Source: Thozetella sp. PMI_491
Lineage: Eukaryota; Ascomycota; Sordariomycetes; Chaetosphaeriales; Chaetosphaeriaceae
Assembly: GCA_021432635.1 (NCBI GenBank)
Contig: MU270032.1
Span: 1,081,066-1,145,065 of the forward strand
Reading direction: 5' to 3'
DNA length: 64,000 nt
This document shows, in pieces, positions 45,784 through 58,900 of the stretch. Made by a program: the position numbers and the translations under genes. Positions within the stretch are counted from its first letter, which is position 1, and every line of letters starts with the position of its first letter. The notes below the pieces were generated by a model that ran no database searches, was not told where the DNA came from, and saw only the letters and a program-made list of their open reading frames with translations.

Positions 45784-47699
45784 TTAGTGATAGCTAGCAG
45801 TAGTGCAGAGTGTGCGGCAGAAGCGCCTTGCCTTGGAGAGGGATGAGTAGGCGGTGGAAGGTTAAAGCGGTTGTGATGCTTTAGTAAGTAGGGAGTAAGG
45901 CGTGAGGCGGGGCAGTCTTGGCTGTGGTGTTATTGTGTGAGGTAGCGAGGTCCTGAGGTGCTGGGGAGGTTTGTGCTGTGTTGGAAAGGCTGTTGTTGTT
46001 AAATAGGGCGAGCTGCTCCGGTAGTTGTTAAGATAGTTAGTAGTGGGTGGCGGGAGCGGAGGATAGGAGTAGAGGGGTAAAAAAACAATAGTGTTAAGAG
46101 TATAATAATATAGTCACTTTTGCCTCTAGACTTGTAAGAGGCAGGGTAGGACACGGCGATAGTATTATTTGGTAGTCTATCTCTCCTGGTAGTAATCTAT
46201 TGTTACTCTTTAGCTAAGTCTATTGGCTTACTAGCTATTAGGCACGTAAGGGCTGTCTCTATCTCTATACTAACTCCTATGTCGCTCTTAGACTAGTTGT
46301 AATAGCTTATTAATATAATCTATAAACTATTAATATAGTTATAATAGTTTATTGGTCTGTATAGCGGCTGTTTTTTATAGGGGCTGGTATACAGTGGGGT
46401 ATAAGGTAGGTAAGATATAAGGTATAAGGCAAAAGGTAAGAGGTATAAGGCAAAGTGTTAAGTTAGGGTATTTATATAGCTATCTATACTTTAAAGATGA
46501 TATTATATATATATATGCAGTGGCTAGCTACCAGCCCTAGGATCTTATGTTTTACACTTTGTCTTTACAGCTAGTTCTTACTTAGTCCTTTATAAGCTTA
46601 GATAATGCTAAGTATTAGGTATACGTGCCACTTCTTCTCCTGTTATATATTAGTAATAAGATAGTTAAGATGGATAACTATAAGTAACACGAGGGTAGTG
46701 TGGAGGCTATCTTAGTAGTCTATTTAGTCGCGGTGCTAGTTCGTGATAGTAATAGTAGCGACTAGGCTCTTATACGTGAGGTTGTAGATTATACCTGTGA
46801 TTCTATCCCAGATGTAGACGCTAGTATAGTACTAAGGGCAGCCCTAGAGTAGGCTGTACTAGATAGTATGGCCCTTATTAGTGATTATAATGGGGTTGTT
46901 AAATATGTTAGAGGGTAAGCGGGTAAGGCATAAGGGAGACGTGTGGAAAGATATCTAGGCATAGTAGTGTTAGCAGTAGGGCAAGGCTAGCGCTAAGGAG
47001 ACTTATACTAGTGGTAGTACACTAGAGATAAATAGGGATTAGTAGCGTAAAAGCGATTGTAAAGCGGTGTAAGTAGGTGGTAGAAGTAAGTGTGAGGCAG
47101 TGTAAGTAGTTGTAGTTATAGATTACTTAAGTGTAAGGCAGCACAAGGGTAGAGGGTATTTATAATTAGGGGGTAGAAGTAGTAGGATAATGGTGAATAG
47201 AGCTGAATAGAAATAATAGGAATGGATAGAGAATAATAAGAATGAATAGGGAATAATAAGACTCGTAGCGCTAACTAGTGGGCAGACCGCCGCTGGGCTG
47301 GCTATATAGAGCCTTATAGTATTACGTCCGGCCTAAGTAGGGACTGTAGTAGCCTTGCTATATATATTATGTTTTTTACAATAGCTATAGTAGAAAAAAG
47401 CAGACCGTGTGTGTATAGTTATATAAGGGCGTGTAGGTACTATACTATCTATTTACGTCAGGACTAGTAGCTTTTTATTATGTTTATAGTTTTAATTAAT
47501 GTTAGCTTCCGTTTAAAACTGGCAGGACACTACTTTAGTCTATTCTACTGTTTAGGTGTTATATCAAGGGTTTTTTATAAAGGCTGTAGCGCTATATTAT
47601 ATGGTAACTACCTTAGGGGTATCCTCTCTGTTATATACCGCCGTTAAGTATGCCTAGGCACTTATCTCGTATTATTTAGAGCTGTTATATAACAGGTGT

Positions 47700-48145
47700 A
47701 CTGATAGGTATGGTAGGATTAGCGGTTGCCTGCCGTAAGAGGCTTAGTTATAGGCGAGTAGGAATAGCACTAGCTAGACATGTCTAAACAAGTGGTTTAC
47801 TACTATATATCGGCTGCCTGGAAGGATAAGAAACTACTCTCCCTTATTGTAGATAATGGGGTTACCCGCTCAGTAGCTAATATTAACCGGGCCTAGATAT
47901 AGGTAGATAATATAGGCGTAGGCTAGGGCGTTATTAACCACTATAGCCTAGTATAGCTTAAGTTTTACTACTTGTCTATTAACTAGGAGCTATATGCTGT
48001 TAGGGTTAGCTAGAGACTAGTAAAATAGTCTGTAGCATATAAAAAGTATAATAAAAGGGTCTAAAAGGTTAGCTTAGGTCTTATACAGTAGTAGTAGGGA
48101 GCTTACCTAGCGCGCTAGAAAGGGTTAAGATGGTTATATAGAAGT
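47700..48145 (+). pseudogene. Decayed plus-strand coding remnant, unrecognised
   Basis: Reading through TAG codons, one plus-strand frame gives a plausible protein-like run containing DMSKQVVYYYISAAWKDKK, LLSLIVDNGVTRSVANINRA and a Lys/Tyr-rich KQSVAYKKYNKRVQKV-like end (TAG read as Gln). I do not recognise a family. Most interrupting stops would revert to Gln, which fits plus-strand C-to-T change. Confidence 0.3.
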
Positions 48146-48489
48146 GGTTGGGTAAGTCGGGGGCAGCTGCCTGGTTGGTAGGCTTAGGGGGGCCTGGTGT
48201 GCTATGGGATCCTGCGGGTGTGTCAGGCCTGTTGATGGCAGGTGTAACCGTGGTAGAGTTAGGAGTAGAGGCGGGCGGGGTAGGTTGGGCTTTTATGCTT
48301 TGGTTTTATACTGGGGCTCTTGCTATGTTAGTATTTATATCCTTATAGGCAGTGGTAGTATTATAGCTTGTAGATATCTCTATGTTATTACTGTAGTGTA
48401 GCAGCTAGAAGGTTATTGTTTAAGACTAGTAGGGGTAGTATTATTTAACCTTATACCGCTAGATATACCTATAGGGTAAATACTAGCCC

Positions 48490-48860
48490 CTATAGCAAGT
48501 AGTAGGGAAACCTAAGCTATACCAGTGGTTGGCAGATATGTATAATAAGTAAGTGTCTGTAGTATATAGCTAGGTAAAATATATAATTTTATTAATCTTA
48601 TAGTGCTGACTGGCTAGCAGTAGGGAAAGCTAGGCTATACTAGTAGTTAGACACGTAGTAAGCAGTGTCTACACTCTATAGTGCCTATCTCTAGCTATAT
48701 AGGGGATATAGCCCCGTCTATCCTATAGTGCTTGCTAGTAAACAGGAAAACCAAGGTTATATCAGCGGTCTAATATATATATAAGAGCTAGGGTTTTGCA
48801 ATTCTTATAATGTAAGCTAAGGTTAGCAGGTAGGGGATATAGTTCTATTTATCCCGTAGT
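48490..48860. repeat. Imperfect tandem repeat, three ~118-bp units
   Basis: A block like AGTAGGGAAACCTAAGCTA recurs at about 48500, 48619 and 48740, each followed by similar text (TATACCAGTGGTT, TATACTAGTAGTT, TATATCAGCGGTC). The copies have diverged mostly by transitions. It lies just downstream of the SNF2 remnant's 3' end. Confidence 0.6.
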
Positions 48861-49299
48861 ACTAACTAGTAGATTAACTATAGTAAGTAACTACCTATAT
48901 ACCCCCCTCCTCTAATTCTATAGAGGTTGCAATAGACTAGCGGCTGTAGTAGCTAGTGTAGAATCTATTTATATTGTTTGCTATATGCTATATACTTAGC
49001 GTGTAATCCTCCCTGTATCTGCCTTACTCTATCTCTATATACTTAGCATTACTTATAACCTTGGTATCTTCCTGTATTATGGGGTCTATAGTATATATTA
49101 GGTATAAAGTATTTATCTTGAGAGCCTCTATCCCCTGGGTAATGCAATCTATGTCCTTTTGCTGTTGGACTGGCGTCTGCGGGTTGGCGGAGGCTATGCC
49201 TATATCGTTATTAGTTTCTTATATATTATTAGCTAGGATATTTTTTAAAGGCTATTATATTATTATTATGGTGGCTATTATATAAACTCTGGCAACTTA

Positions 49300-52200
49300 C
49301 CTTGTTGTTGATGTCGTTGTTGTTATTGTCCTAGAATAACTGTTAGATAGTGTCTGATAGGGCGCTGTGGTTCTTAGCGAGTAGCTTGGCATTACTGGTA
49401 ATAATATTTATAAGGTTAAACTTGTCTGGGTAGATGTGCTTATTATTAGAATCATTGTTTGCTATAAACTCCTTTGACTTCTGGCCTTGGGTTAGGGTGG
49501 TAAGGCTTTAGATAGGTATGATGGGCTTGTCCTTTTTGTTGTCCTTGTGGTTCTGGGTATATGCCTTTGTTGTGTTGAGGAGGGCTAGGTACTGGTTGAG
49601 GCTGAATTGGCTGTAGTTGATACTAGTTGTAGCATAGTACTTTACTAGGCTGCCTAGGTGGTCCCTAATGGCGTAGAGGTCATCCTTATTTGCTATGTCT
49701 AACGCGGTGATAACGGCTGCTAGCAAGCTTAGGTAGGTGCTAATCTAGCGCGTATGCTTCCTGAAAAACTTGGTGATATGCCTGGGCGGGGACACGACCT
49801 AGGCGTAGTGGTTAAAGGGGAGGGACGCAAGCAACCGTAGGATCTTGTGGCCTAGTACGTACTGGAGCACTAGGTGTATTATATGGGTGGGGAGGCATGC
49901 CTTTAAGACTAGCTGCTCTACTATCTTTAGGTTTATCTTGTGTAGCGTAACGTTATAGTATGTGGAGCAGATGTATAGGATTGTCTACTGCACCTTTTTG
50001 TGCTGTCTGATGCGCTTGAGCCTGCTAAATGTCTGGAAGATCGTTGACTAGTTCTATATGTACTATAGGATTAGGCTATGTAAGCACACTTAGTGTAGGT
50101 TTAAGCCTACTGTGGATAGGTTTATATTAAGTACTAACACGTCTACCTCTAAGTACTAGTTGTTGAACTTGTCTACTGCTGCCTGTCTCTCTAAGGGCGA
50201 GTGTGTCGCGTAGATGTTTAGGACTGTTAGTAAGGCCTTAGTAAATATAGTATAAAGGATTTTATACTGTGGTTAGCCTATTTTCAGATGATTTTATAGA
50301 GATCCCTATAGATTTTTTATCTGTGGTGGCTGTTATTAAATACTTACTGTTAGATCTAGGGGTTGGCGATAACTATTAGGCTTTATTCCTTATCCTTCTT
50401 ATTGTGTATAACCTAGTTAATGGTCCGGGTTATAATAGGCAATTAGTCTATAGTAAAATATACTATAGTAGTGTGGTTAGCGGCGGGTAAGATAGTGTAG
50501 TGGTTCTTATAGGTAGTAGTATAGATATAGCTTAGGCTATTGTTAATATAGTTTTTAATGATATAGTTAGTGTGCCGGGCCTTAATAACAGGTAGCAGGC
50601 CGTCCTTGCTAGAGGCAGCCTCCTTGCCTTGCGACACAACAGTGGGTAGCTGGTTAGCGGTATTAACGCCTAGGGTAAGAGCGCCACAGCTGCTAGCTTA
50701 GGCTTTTAGGGGCAGTGCTACAACAGCCTCTTCTGATATAGTATTATCCCGTTTTAAAATGGTATAGCTATAATAGTTTATTAATAGTATTTATAATATA
50801 TATACTAGAGCTATGTCTAGTGCGGCGCGGCCTAACCACTTCTTAGCCTTATTCTTTATAGACACCTATAATAAGGTTGCCTAGACAGGTATATATTATA
50901 TACTTAGGGGCCCTTTTAATAGAGGTATTGCCTTTATAAAGCTATTAATAGTGTAGGTAATTATTTTGTCTATCTTTCCCTGGTAGCTAAGTAGCTCTAT
51001 CTTATACTCTACAGGCATTATAACTTCCCTAGGGAATACCATGGTACTATCTAGGAGGATAATAAGCTTGTCTAGGTTATACTTGATTATAATTATATTA
51101 CAGATACTATAGTAGGCACTAGACAAAATATTACCCGACTTATCTCCCTTCTTGCCTGTTATAGTGCTGACTAGCTGTAATATACTAGGTAATAGGTACT
51201 ACTACTAGCGCTTAGTCTTTATAGTGTAGGTGTATAACACTAGTGCGCCCAACCGGTCTATATAGATTATATACTATATCTTATCCTTAGGATTATATAT
51301 GTCTAGGTTATAAGTATATACTAGCTACTAGTCCATAATATGTACCAGTAGTAGGTTATATAGTAGCTTTTTATCCTTAGCTAGTTATTATACCTAATAT
51401 ATAAAGGCAATAATATCTTCTATATAGTTTAGTATAGGCATAGTATTTATAAAGTATAGTGCCTCCTTAAAGAGCAGCTAGATTATATAGGAGAGTAACA
51501 ACTCTAGGTTATACATATATTATACCTTGTTAATAAATATATATCTAAACTATATATGCTTATCAGTATAAATATATAGTCTATACCCTTAGATCTTATA
51601 GTCCTTACACTCCTTTAATGCCTCCTTATTATCCTCCTTAAGGTCCCCATTAATATACTTAATCCATTGCTTTATAGCCTTAAAGAGTAGCTTGTTAATC
51701 ATATCTAGATCGACAGGATTTAGCTGTTTTTTTACACAGATAAATTTAAATAGGACATATATCTAATACTACTAGGTAGTACTAAAAGAAAAAAGCACTA
51801 TATTCTAGGTATTCTACTTTATATTAGCTAGATATATTCTATAGGGGCTATTATACTACTATACTACCAGGGCTGCTATAAAAACTACTTACCTCAGGCT
51901 TGCCAGTCTTATCTATCTACTTATATAGGATTATATTAAGCATTATATCATTAACTATATCTTTAGCACGTGCCTTATCGCTACTACAGGTGATAGATAT
52001 ACTATAAACTACTTTAATATTAAGCTAGTTTAGAAACACCTCCTTAAGCTCCTTATACATCTATACCACCAGCTAAGGAGGGCACCTATATATTAAAGGC
52101 AGGGCTGTAATCTCCTCCCTATTATCCTTTTAGGCCTTGAGCTTTAGGTATACCATATAGATTACTAAGATATATATAAACGTCTTGCCTATACCAACCA

Positions 52201-54250
52201 TATTCGCTAATAGCATTGTGATAATCAGCTTAGATTCCCGTAGAAACATTATATACACATCTAGCACGTAGTTAGTAAATATATTTAATAAAGGCTACTA
52301 TAGATCTATACATATAGTAGCTACTATAGAATTACCTTAGACTTACTAAGCAGTTAGTAGGGCTTTAGGTTAAGGTTAAGGCGCTTAACAGGCGCCAGGC
52401 AGAGATCTTTCCATCTAGTAGGCTCTTTAAAGCTAGGGGTTGGCATATTAGTCTTAAAGCTAGTAGCACAGGTAGCCTCAATATAGTTAACCTTAGCCAA
52501 AGAAAAGGCATTAGTCATCAAGACAATAGCAATAGTGTTTTAAATGCTACACATTAGCTCCTTATACACCTCCTCAATATTTATGTTACTGCCCTAGTCC
52601 CATACAATTTTAAGTATCTTATCCAGCAGGTCTGATTATATAGCTATGAAATCCTATAGATTTCCTTGGTTTATCAGGCCCTTAAACCGCTTTATAAGGT
52701 CCCTTATAAGCTTATAGTGGATAGGCTTTTAGAAAAACTAGCTGGCGGTACTAATCACTATAGCTAGGCTTAGCCAGTCGAGCAGGGGCAGTTTAATGAG
52801 TTGTATAGCGCCCTATTTTATAATACTTATTATATAGTTAGTGCTACTAATATTACTATAGGATAGTAACATGTTATAGTTAGCCTATAAGAGCAGTAAC
52901 ACCCTTGACTTACTATAGGCGATCAGCTAGCTCAGATTCTTAGGGCCTATAGTAATAGTCCACTGCCTAACACGCATAGCCTAGTAGATATAGATACTGT
53001 ATTAAGTTATAATATTACCCTTAACCTAGTTACCTAAGTCAAGAAGAAGGCTACGGTTGATATTAATAACTCACTATATAGAAAGGGTAGCCCTACAGTT
53101 ATACTAGCTATATAGCTGGTCTATCTACTTCTTGCTGTTTCAGTGGTCTAAGAAGAAAGCCACGGCATAGAGCGCCTCCAGCCAGCTATTTATACTGTAG
53201 CTGAAATAGGAAGGCTCCTCCTCTATAGTTGTATAGCGCCACTCCCCTTTATACCCCTCTATCTAAGGCGCCATAGTAGTAAACTATAGGATCTATTAGG
53301 CATATAATAATGCCAACTATACTGTATCCATCTGGTTTAACAGTGATATATTAGCATTAATATCCCTATTACACACTAAGACTAGCCATGGGGCGTCTTA
53401 CGCGCCCATAGCACTGAGAATAATACTAGCCGACTTGTTTTCCTACGCCTTCTGTAGGAGCTGGTAGATCTTAGACTATTATATTACAGCTCTCTCTTAG
53501 ATATATATAGCCTAGTACATGCTAAAATAGCTAATGATTTTAGTCGCTGTATTATGGTTAGCCTGGATTTAGGATTGATTCTATAGGGACTATAGTAGCT
53601 ATACGTACTATAGTAGCTGTTATTTAATTATTATCAGGCTATATATCTTAGGTATCTATCCAAGTCATTATATTAATAACTCTTGTAAAGCCTAGGTAGG
53701 AGGCAAGGATTATATTATTTATATAGTTAGATTTGACTAGTATTAGATAGGTCTAGCCTAGGATTTTATTAGTCTTCCACTTTTCCACTAGCTTAGCTTA
53801 ATGCTTAGATTTAGTCTCGACGGGATACTTGACTCTGCTCTAGTCGTCGGTCCACCACTAAAACGGCAGGTCAAGGCTTATGGTCTGCATATTCTTAAAG
53901 GAGAAGTAGGGGTAAAGGCCTAGCTTTTAATAGAGCAAGAGCTAGTTTCTAGCTGCCTTTAGAATAGTAGGAAAGGTTAAGGTCGCTATATCTACCTAGT
54001 AGAGAGTGTTAACAGTCTTAGATTAGATCACTAGCTTGTTATTATTAATGGGTGCAGGCGGGGCAGCTGGGGCACCGATGGGTAAAGGGTTGCTGGCCGC
54101 CTCCTCTCTGGCCGCCTCCTCTCTAGCTGCCTCCTCTCTAGCTGGAGGCTCTAGGTCGGCAGATTTGCTGCCTTTCTTCTAGTGCTTTATGCTGGGAGTT
54201 GTAGCCCCTTAGCCTGGTTGTTTTGCTCTAGCTATATTGGGTTTAAGTGT
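49300..54250 (-). pseudogene. RIP-decayed SNF2-family helicase
   Basis: Read on the minus strand through in-frame stops, this stretch shows SNF2 helicase motifs in order. A low-complexity AREEAAREEAA segment (54095-54139) lies near the N-terminus. Motif I reads LLANMVGIGKT (around 52181-52215). Next comes a CPP-LVV segment followed by YKELKEVF (about 52040-52115), matching the usual CPPxLVxQWxxEL region. In the C-terminal helicase lobe, THSPLERQAAVDKFNN precedes VDVLVLNINLSTVGLNLH and then STIFQTFSRLKRIRQ (about 49995-50220), matching the SNF2 motifs V-VI. Short open pieces survive at 49508-49726, 50443-50637 and 50896-51126. Boundaries are approximate. Introns cannot be told from damage here. 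It is not a functional gene as read. Confidence 0.78.
54095..54139 (-). repeat. Three 15-bp coding repeats in the SNF2 remnant
   Basis: GGCCGCCTCCTCTCT occurs twice, followed by a copy starting AGCTG. On the minus strand this encodes a repeated Glu-Ala-Ala-Arg-Glu pentapeptide. The repeat keeps its frame, showing the region was once coding. Confidence 0.8.
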
Positions 54251-55062
54251 TAGTTTAAGTGCTGGTTTAGGTGATTTAAGAGGTGATTCTGTAGAGGCTA
54301 TAGTAGCTAAAAGGCTAAGGTAAGCTATTTTTTCTAGCTAGTGATTTTATAGGGGCTATAGCAGCGTAGAGGGGGGTGGAAAAGGTAGAAAAAGAAGGAA
54401 AGAAAAAGGAAGGAAGAAGAGGGAGGAGATATATATACTAAGAGTAGGTAGTTTATATATAGTAGTATATTTTTTTTTTAGGTAGTATATTTTTAGATCT
54501 TACTGGCTTTTCTAGTAAAATATATATGTTTTAGCGCTTGTAAGTAAGAATATATAATATTTTATAATATTAAGTGTGCCTATAGCTATAAATATAGCTT
54601 GGGTGGCTAGAGGATAGTCTATATGCTATAGTTACTATAGCCTTTACAGAATCACCTATATCTAAAGCTAGTAATATAGTTATATATTGTTTAGCCAGCG
54701 TTATACCTAGTATTGCCAGTAGTCTATAGGATATGCTAGACTAGAAAGCTTTACAGATTTTAATAGTAATTAGTAGCTGCTAGGCTATAGATCGGCTAGC
54801 TATAGCCTTAGATTACTAGGCTATTAGATCACTATATTAAGGCCCTAGCTAATATTCTGTGTGTTTTTAGCATGTATAATACAGGCTGCTCCACTAAGGC
54901 TCCAGATTATACAGCTAACTGGTAATTCTCGGAGGCTCTTTACTAGGAATGTGTAGTACTATAGAATTTATAATATCTAAGGAATATAGAGTGATAGATA
55001 TAGGATAAGCTATTTATCATCTTATATATATATCTAAAGAGGTATATGCCTTAATAATTATA

Positions 55063-55375
55063 ATATTCTATAATATAGCTTATTAAAAGGGTTTATATAA
55101 AGGCCTTTATAGTTATAAGAGTAAGCTATAGTAGCTTTTAAAGAAAGGAACGTATACCACACCTTAATTCTAGAGTTAAGCAATTACTATCAACTTATTA
55201 TTACTATTATCTGTTAAGATATTCTATAATATAGCTTGAAGTATTTATATAAAGGCCTTTATAGTTATAATAAGAGTAAGCTATGATAGTCTTTAAAGAA
55301 AGAAACGTATACCACACCTTTATTTTAGAGTTAGGTAACTATTATTGGCTTACTATTTCTATTGTCTACTAGGAT
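55063..55375. repeat. Two tandem ~156-bp units
   Basis: ATATTCTATAATATAGCTT begins both copies (55063 and 55219). Both then share AAAGGCCTTTATAGTTATA, AAGAGTAAGCTAT and ACGTATACCACACCT at matching positions. The units sit between the minus-strand SNF2 remnant and the plus-strand remnant at 55620, in what would be their shared upstream region. Confidence 0.8.
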
Positions 55376-55619
55376 GGCACCTGTTATAAATACAAGCCTT
55401 ATAGCAGTCCCTTAAAACAGGTGCTAAAGTACTGGATTTAGTAGCTAGTATAAACATACTTCTTTACGCTATAAATTCCTTAGCTGGCGGGATAAAGAGG
55501 CAAAGTCTTAGTGTAAAAGAGCATCCTGGCTTTGTCTCCCTATGTTACTCCTATTGGATGCTTCTTTCTTGTGTTTTATAAAGCAAGGGGTAGTTAGGCG
55601 CTATAATAGGCTTGTTTTT

Positions 55620-57560
55620 AGTGATGCGACCGTTTTCTACTCTACTATTTGGCTTGGTTCTCTATAAATGACTTGTACTAGATCACGCCTACTCTAATAG
55701 ACTATACCTTGTCTTGCAATATCACGTTTTAATAGGACTTTTACGCTAAGTTTGCCGGTAAGAACAGTAGAAAGGGCCTTGAGTCTCAGGGCTACCAACA
55801 AGGGATTATATTATACGGATCGGAGGAGTGATTAATAGTAAAGCTTTATAGTACTAGTATCTCCCTGTAAAGACTAATCACGTTATAACTAGAGAAGTTT
55901 AAAGTATTTTAGGACAAAGTCAAAGCCTTTGGCTTTATAAGCCTATAAGCTAGAACTAATTTATCTTATATTATATATATGCTTATAGCTTATATCCTTG
56001 GACAGAGCCTAGAGGCGTTTCCTTTTAGCTTTAAGGTTGACCGAGATAAGTTCCTCTGTGTGGTTTAGGTGTATCCCTAGCCATCTTTTTAGAAGTATAA
56101 GAACCTGCTGCTGCACGACCTGGCTGTTCTACCCTATCCCAGAGCCTTTGTTTTTAAAGATCCTAAGGTGTTTGGCGAGGATGAAGAAGGATTGGACAGT
56201 GATTCCTTAGGAGGCGGGCCCAATGTTGCTATGCCCCCTAGGCATAGTCTCTCGGGCTGTTTTACGCTAGTGACGCTGGTGTACGCCATGTAGCAGACCG
56301 CTGCCGTTGCTACTGCCTTAAGTGTTGCTACTACCTCTAACACTCCTGTCCCGGATATTGTAGATGCTACTAGGCAGGTAGTCTTTGCTGCACACATTAT
56401 GTTCTAGAGCAGGGGTTATATCTAAGAGGTGCTAGATACCTTAGATACTAATAGCCTTGGCTTAAGCACGCTTATAGAAAAGCTCTACGATATATAAGAT
56501 ATAATTATATATAACACTATGTAAAAGGTATTAGATAGTTACCTTTAGGCGGTAAGCACGCTATAAGCTGCCCCTAGTATATTGTTCCGCAACTAGATAC
56601 TACAGGCGCTTAGTCTAAGCCTACAGAAGCAGGCTTATACCAGTTTTCCGCTGCTAGCTTTAAGCCCTACAGCCCGTTGACCAGCGCCACCAGCTGCCTT
56701 AGCTATAGCCTAGGAGTTAAAGCTAACACATAAGATTATCTTTTACAGCTTAAAAGTCCCTATAAAGAAAGTTATAGTGTTTTAGCATAGCGATATACTA
56801 CTATAGTATATAGTTTCCTATAATATAAAGGGGGTATTTTGTCTAAAATAAATAGTAAACGTTATAGTAGAGTTTATTAATAATATAGTTTATAAAGCCT
56901 TAGGGATTAAGGAATACCTATAGAAAGTAAGCCTAAGAGTTGTCTTATAAATACTAGGGATCTATAGTATCTTATAGTGTATCTATTCCTGCAAGCCTGG
57001 TATTGACCTATTAGATAATATATAAGATAGGCAGATTAACTAGGTAGAGAGGATTAATAAGTCTAGGGCGTACTTAATTATATATAGAGCGAGGTTAATT
57101 ATATATAAGGCTAACTCGCTCGTATAAGGCTACTTATTAGACCTTAAAGTATACTATGCTAAGGGCAGCCTTTTAACTACTGCTAAGCGTATGGCTATTA
57201 TACCTAATCCCGGTGTGGTACAGCCCTTTACTAGCATATAAAACACCCTATAGGACAAGTAGTTTTTATACTCTAGCCGTAGTACTATTGGCCTAGGCTT
57301 TTAGCGTAGAATCCCGCCTTGTTGGTTGGTTTATCCTTGGTTTATATAGAATATAGGTGTGGTTAGCAGCTTATAAGGTATATATGCGATATATTAGGCC
57401 TGGGAAAGTATATATTAGCACTTTAGTGGCTTTAGTTTTATAATAATATACTTGATTTAATAGATTAAGCCTAGCTGTAGAATAGCTGCCGCGCTTATAG
57501 GGAGTAGTAGCTGTAGTATAAGCTAGGGTTGCTTTGTCTGTGCTTTATTTCTATCCTGTA
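55620..57560 (+). pseudogene. RIP-decayed plus-strand gene, unrecognised
   Basis: One plus-strand frame, read through TAG/TAA, gives a long protein-like sequence: DFYAKFAGKNSRKGLES, AFGFISL, YMLIAYILGQSLEAFPFSF, DLAVLPYPRAFVFKDPKVFG, then a helical VLDTLDTNSLGLSTLIEKL stretch and YILG/YSCKPGIDLLDN further on. Almost all stops are TAG or TAA at places where Gln would fit, so the damage is plus-strand C-to-T. I do not recognise the family. It is divergent from the SNF2 remnant and may belong to the same element. Ends are approximate. Confidence 0.5.
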
Positions 57561-57699
57561 GTGAGTAGGTGTTAGTCTAATCTATATATAAGAGATGCTT
57601 TTATTGCTCTATGTCTATATAGTCTTAAGACACTTAGAGGGGGGGGGGGGCGCTTTAATATATGTATTAACTATAGTAGGAGCTATTTTAGAAATAAAC

Positions 57700-58900
57700 T
57701 ATAGTAAAGCAGGGAGTAGTAGTTTAGCCTTTAGATAGAGGCAGGGGATAGAGTAAGGGTATAAATAGACTATTTTATCTTATTGGGGGGCGTGTTAGCC
57801 GCCTCTATAATATGGCCTTAAGGCAGTACTATAGCACTAGGGTCTAAATACTTTATAATCTCCTATATAGAGAGCTTTATAGCCTTCTATATATAGCTGT
57901 TACACGAGAGGACCGTGGCTTTAGTCTTAGGGAGCTGGGCCTGGCGTAGGAGTAGGTTAACTAGGCTTGCCTGGGCTGTGTTATAGAGCCTTTAGAGGTT
58001 GGGTACCTGGCTGTAGATAGCTTGGGCTGTGTGGGTAAACTGCTGCTTCTTGCTTATCTTGCTCCTTGTTGAGAGCTCCTGGATATTAGTGTGGATATTG
58101 GGCGGTATAAAAGGTAGCATGTTGTAGCTAAAGAGGTCTATAAGGGTGGCAATAGGCTGTGCCTGGTAGATGTGGTTGGTTAGGATCTTTTTATTGTCTA
58201 GCCTTATGTGGTCGGCAAGGAAGTTGCTAACGTGTAAGGGAAAGCTGTAGGTTTTATAGCCTTAGCTTTTAAGAAAGACGTTAAGCTTATGCTTAGGCTG
58301 CTGTGTGACTAAGTTTTAGAGCTGGACGAGCTTAGCCTTGTTATAGAGTAGTGAGAGGTAGGAGCCTGTTATACCTAGGCCCTCTTTTTCTTGTATAATA
58401 TTAGCCTACCTAGAGGCAAGCTTGGCCAGCTGCTACTAGCCCTCCTTCTCGAGGTCGCTCCTTACCTGGCTTATAGCCTCTGCCCTGTGTAGGGCCTTAT
58501 CTATTATTGTGGAGAGGTGGTATATGACGACCTTGGCAAGCTGTGCCTGGCTATGCTTGCCAAACATGTTGATAAGGAAGAAGGCGCTAAGGATATATAT
58601 ATCGGGTTTAATATAGAGCGAGGCAGTACTGTGTATGCTTTTTTCGCCCTGTAGACTATAGACGAGCGATTGTGTAGTAGCTAGGGGGACCGGGTGGGTA
58701 TAGCCCAAGTACTTAAGCGTAAGGATCTCTTCCACCGGGGTGTCTCTCCACTAGGGCTTTACATTTACTATTGCCTTCTTCCCCATATCTGACTCGGACG
58801 GTAGGCTTATAGTAGTATTATCTTTAGGCAGGTAGGGGTCTATAAAGGCCAGTGTAGTGAGGAGTGATATTAGTCTTATTATAATAGTGGCAGGGGACGC
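57700..58900 (-). pseudogene. RIP-decayed minus-strand gene, unrecognised
   Basis: A minus-strand frame runs from about 58880 leftward. It includes an intact 99-codon piece (58436-58735: EEILTLKYLGYTHPVP, INMFGKHSQAQLAKVVI). It is preceded by IDPYLPKDNTTISLPSES and continues after a stop with GLGITGSYLSLLYNKAKL and LADHIRLDNKKILTNHIY. No family recognised. Several stops are TAG. It could be the 3' part of the gene at 59800-62640 or a separate gene. Confidence 0.4.

Noticed and set aside
48148-48401. Two overlapping Gly/Val-rich plus-strand ORFs
   Set aside because: Composition follows the TpG-rich, CpA-poor background of the block, not a protein signal.
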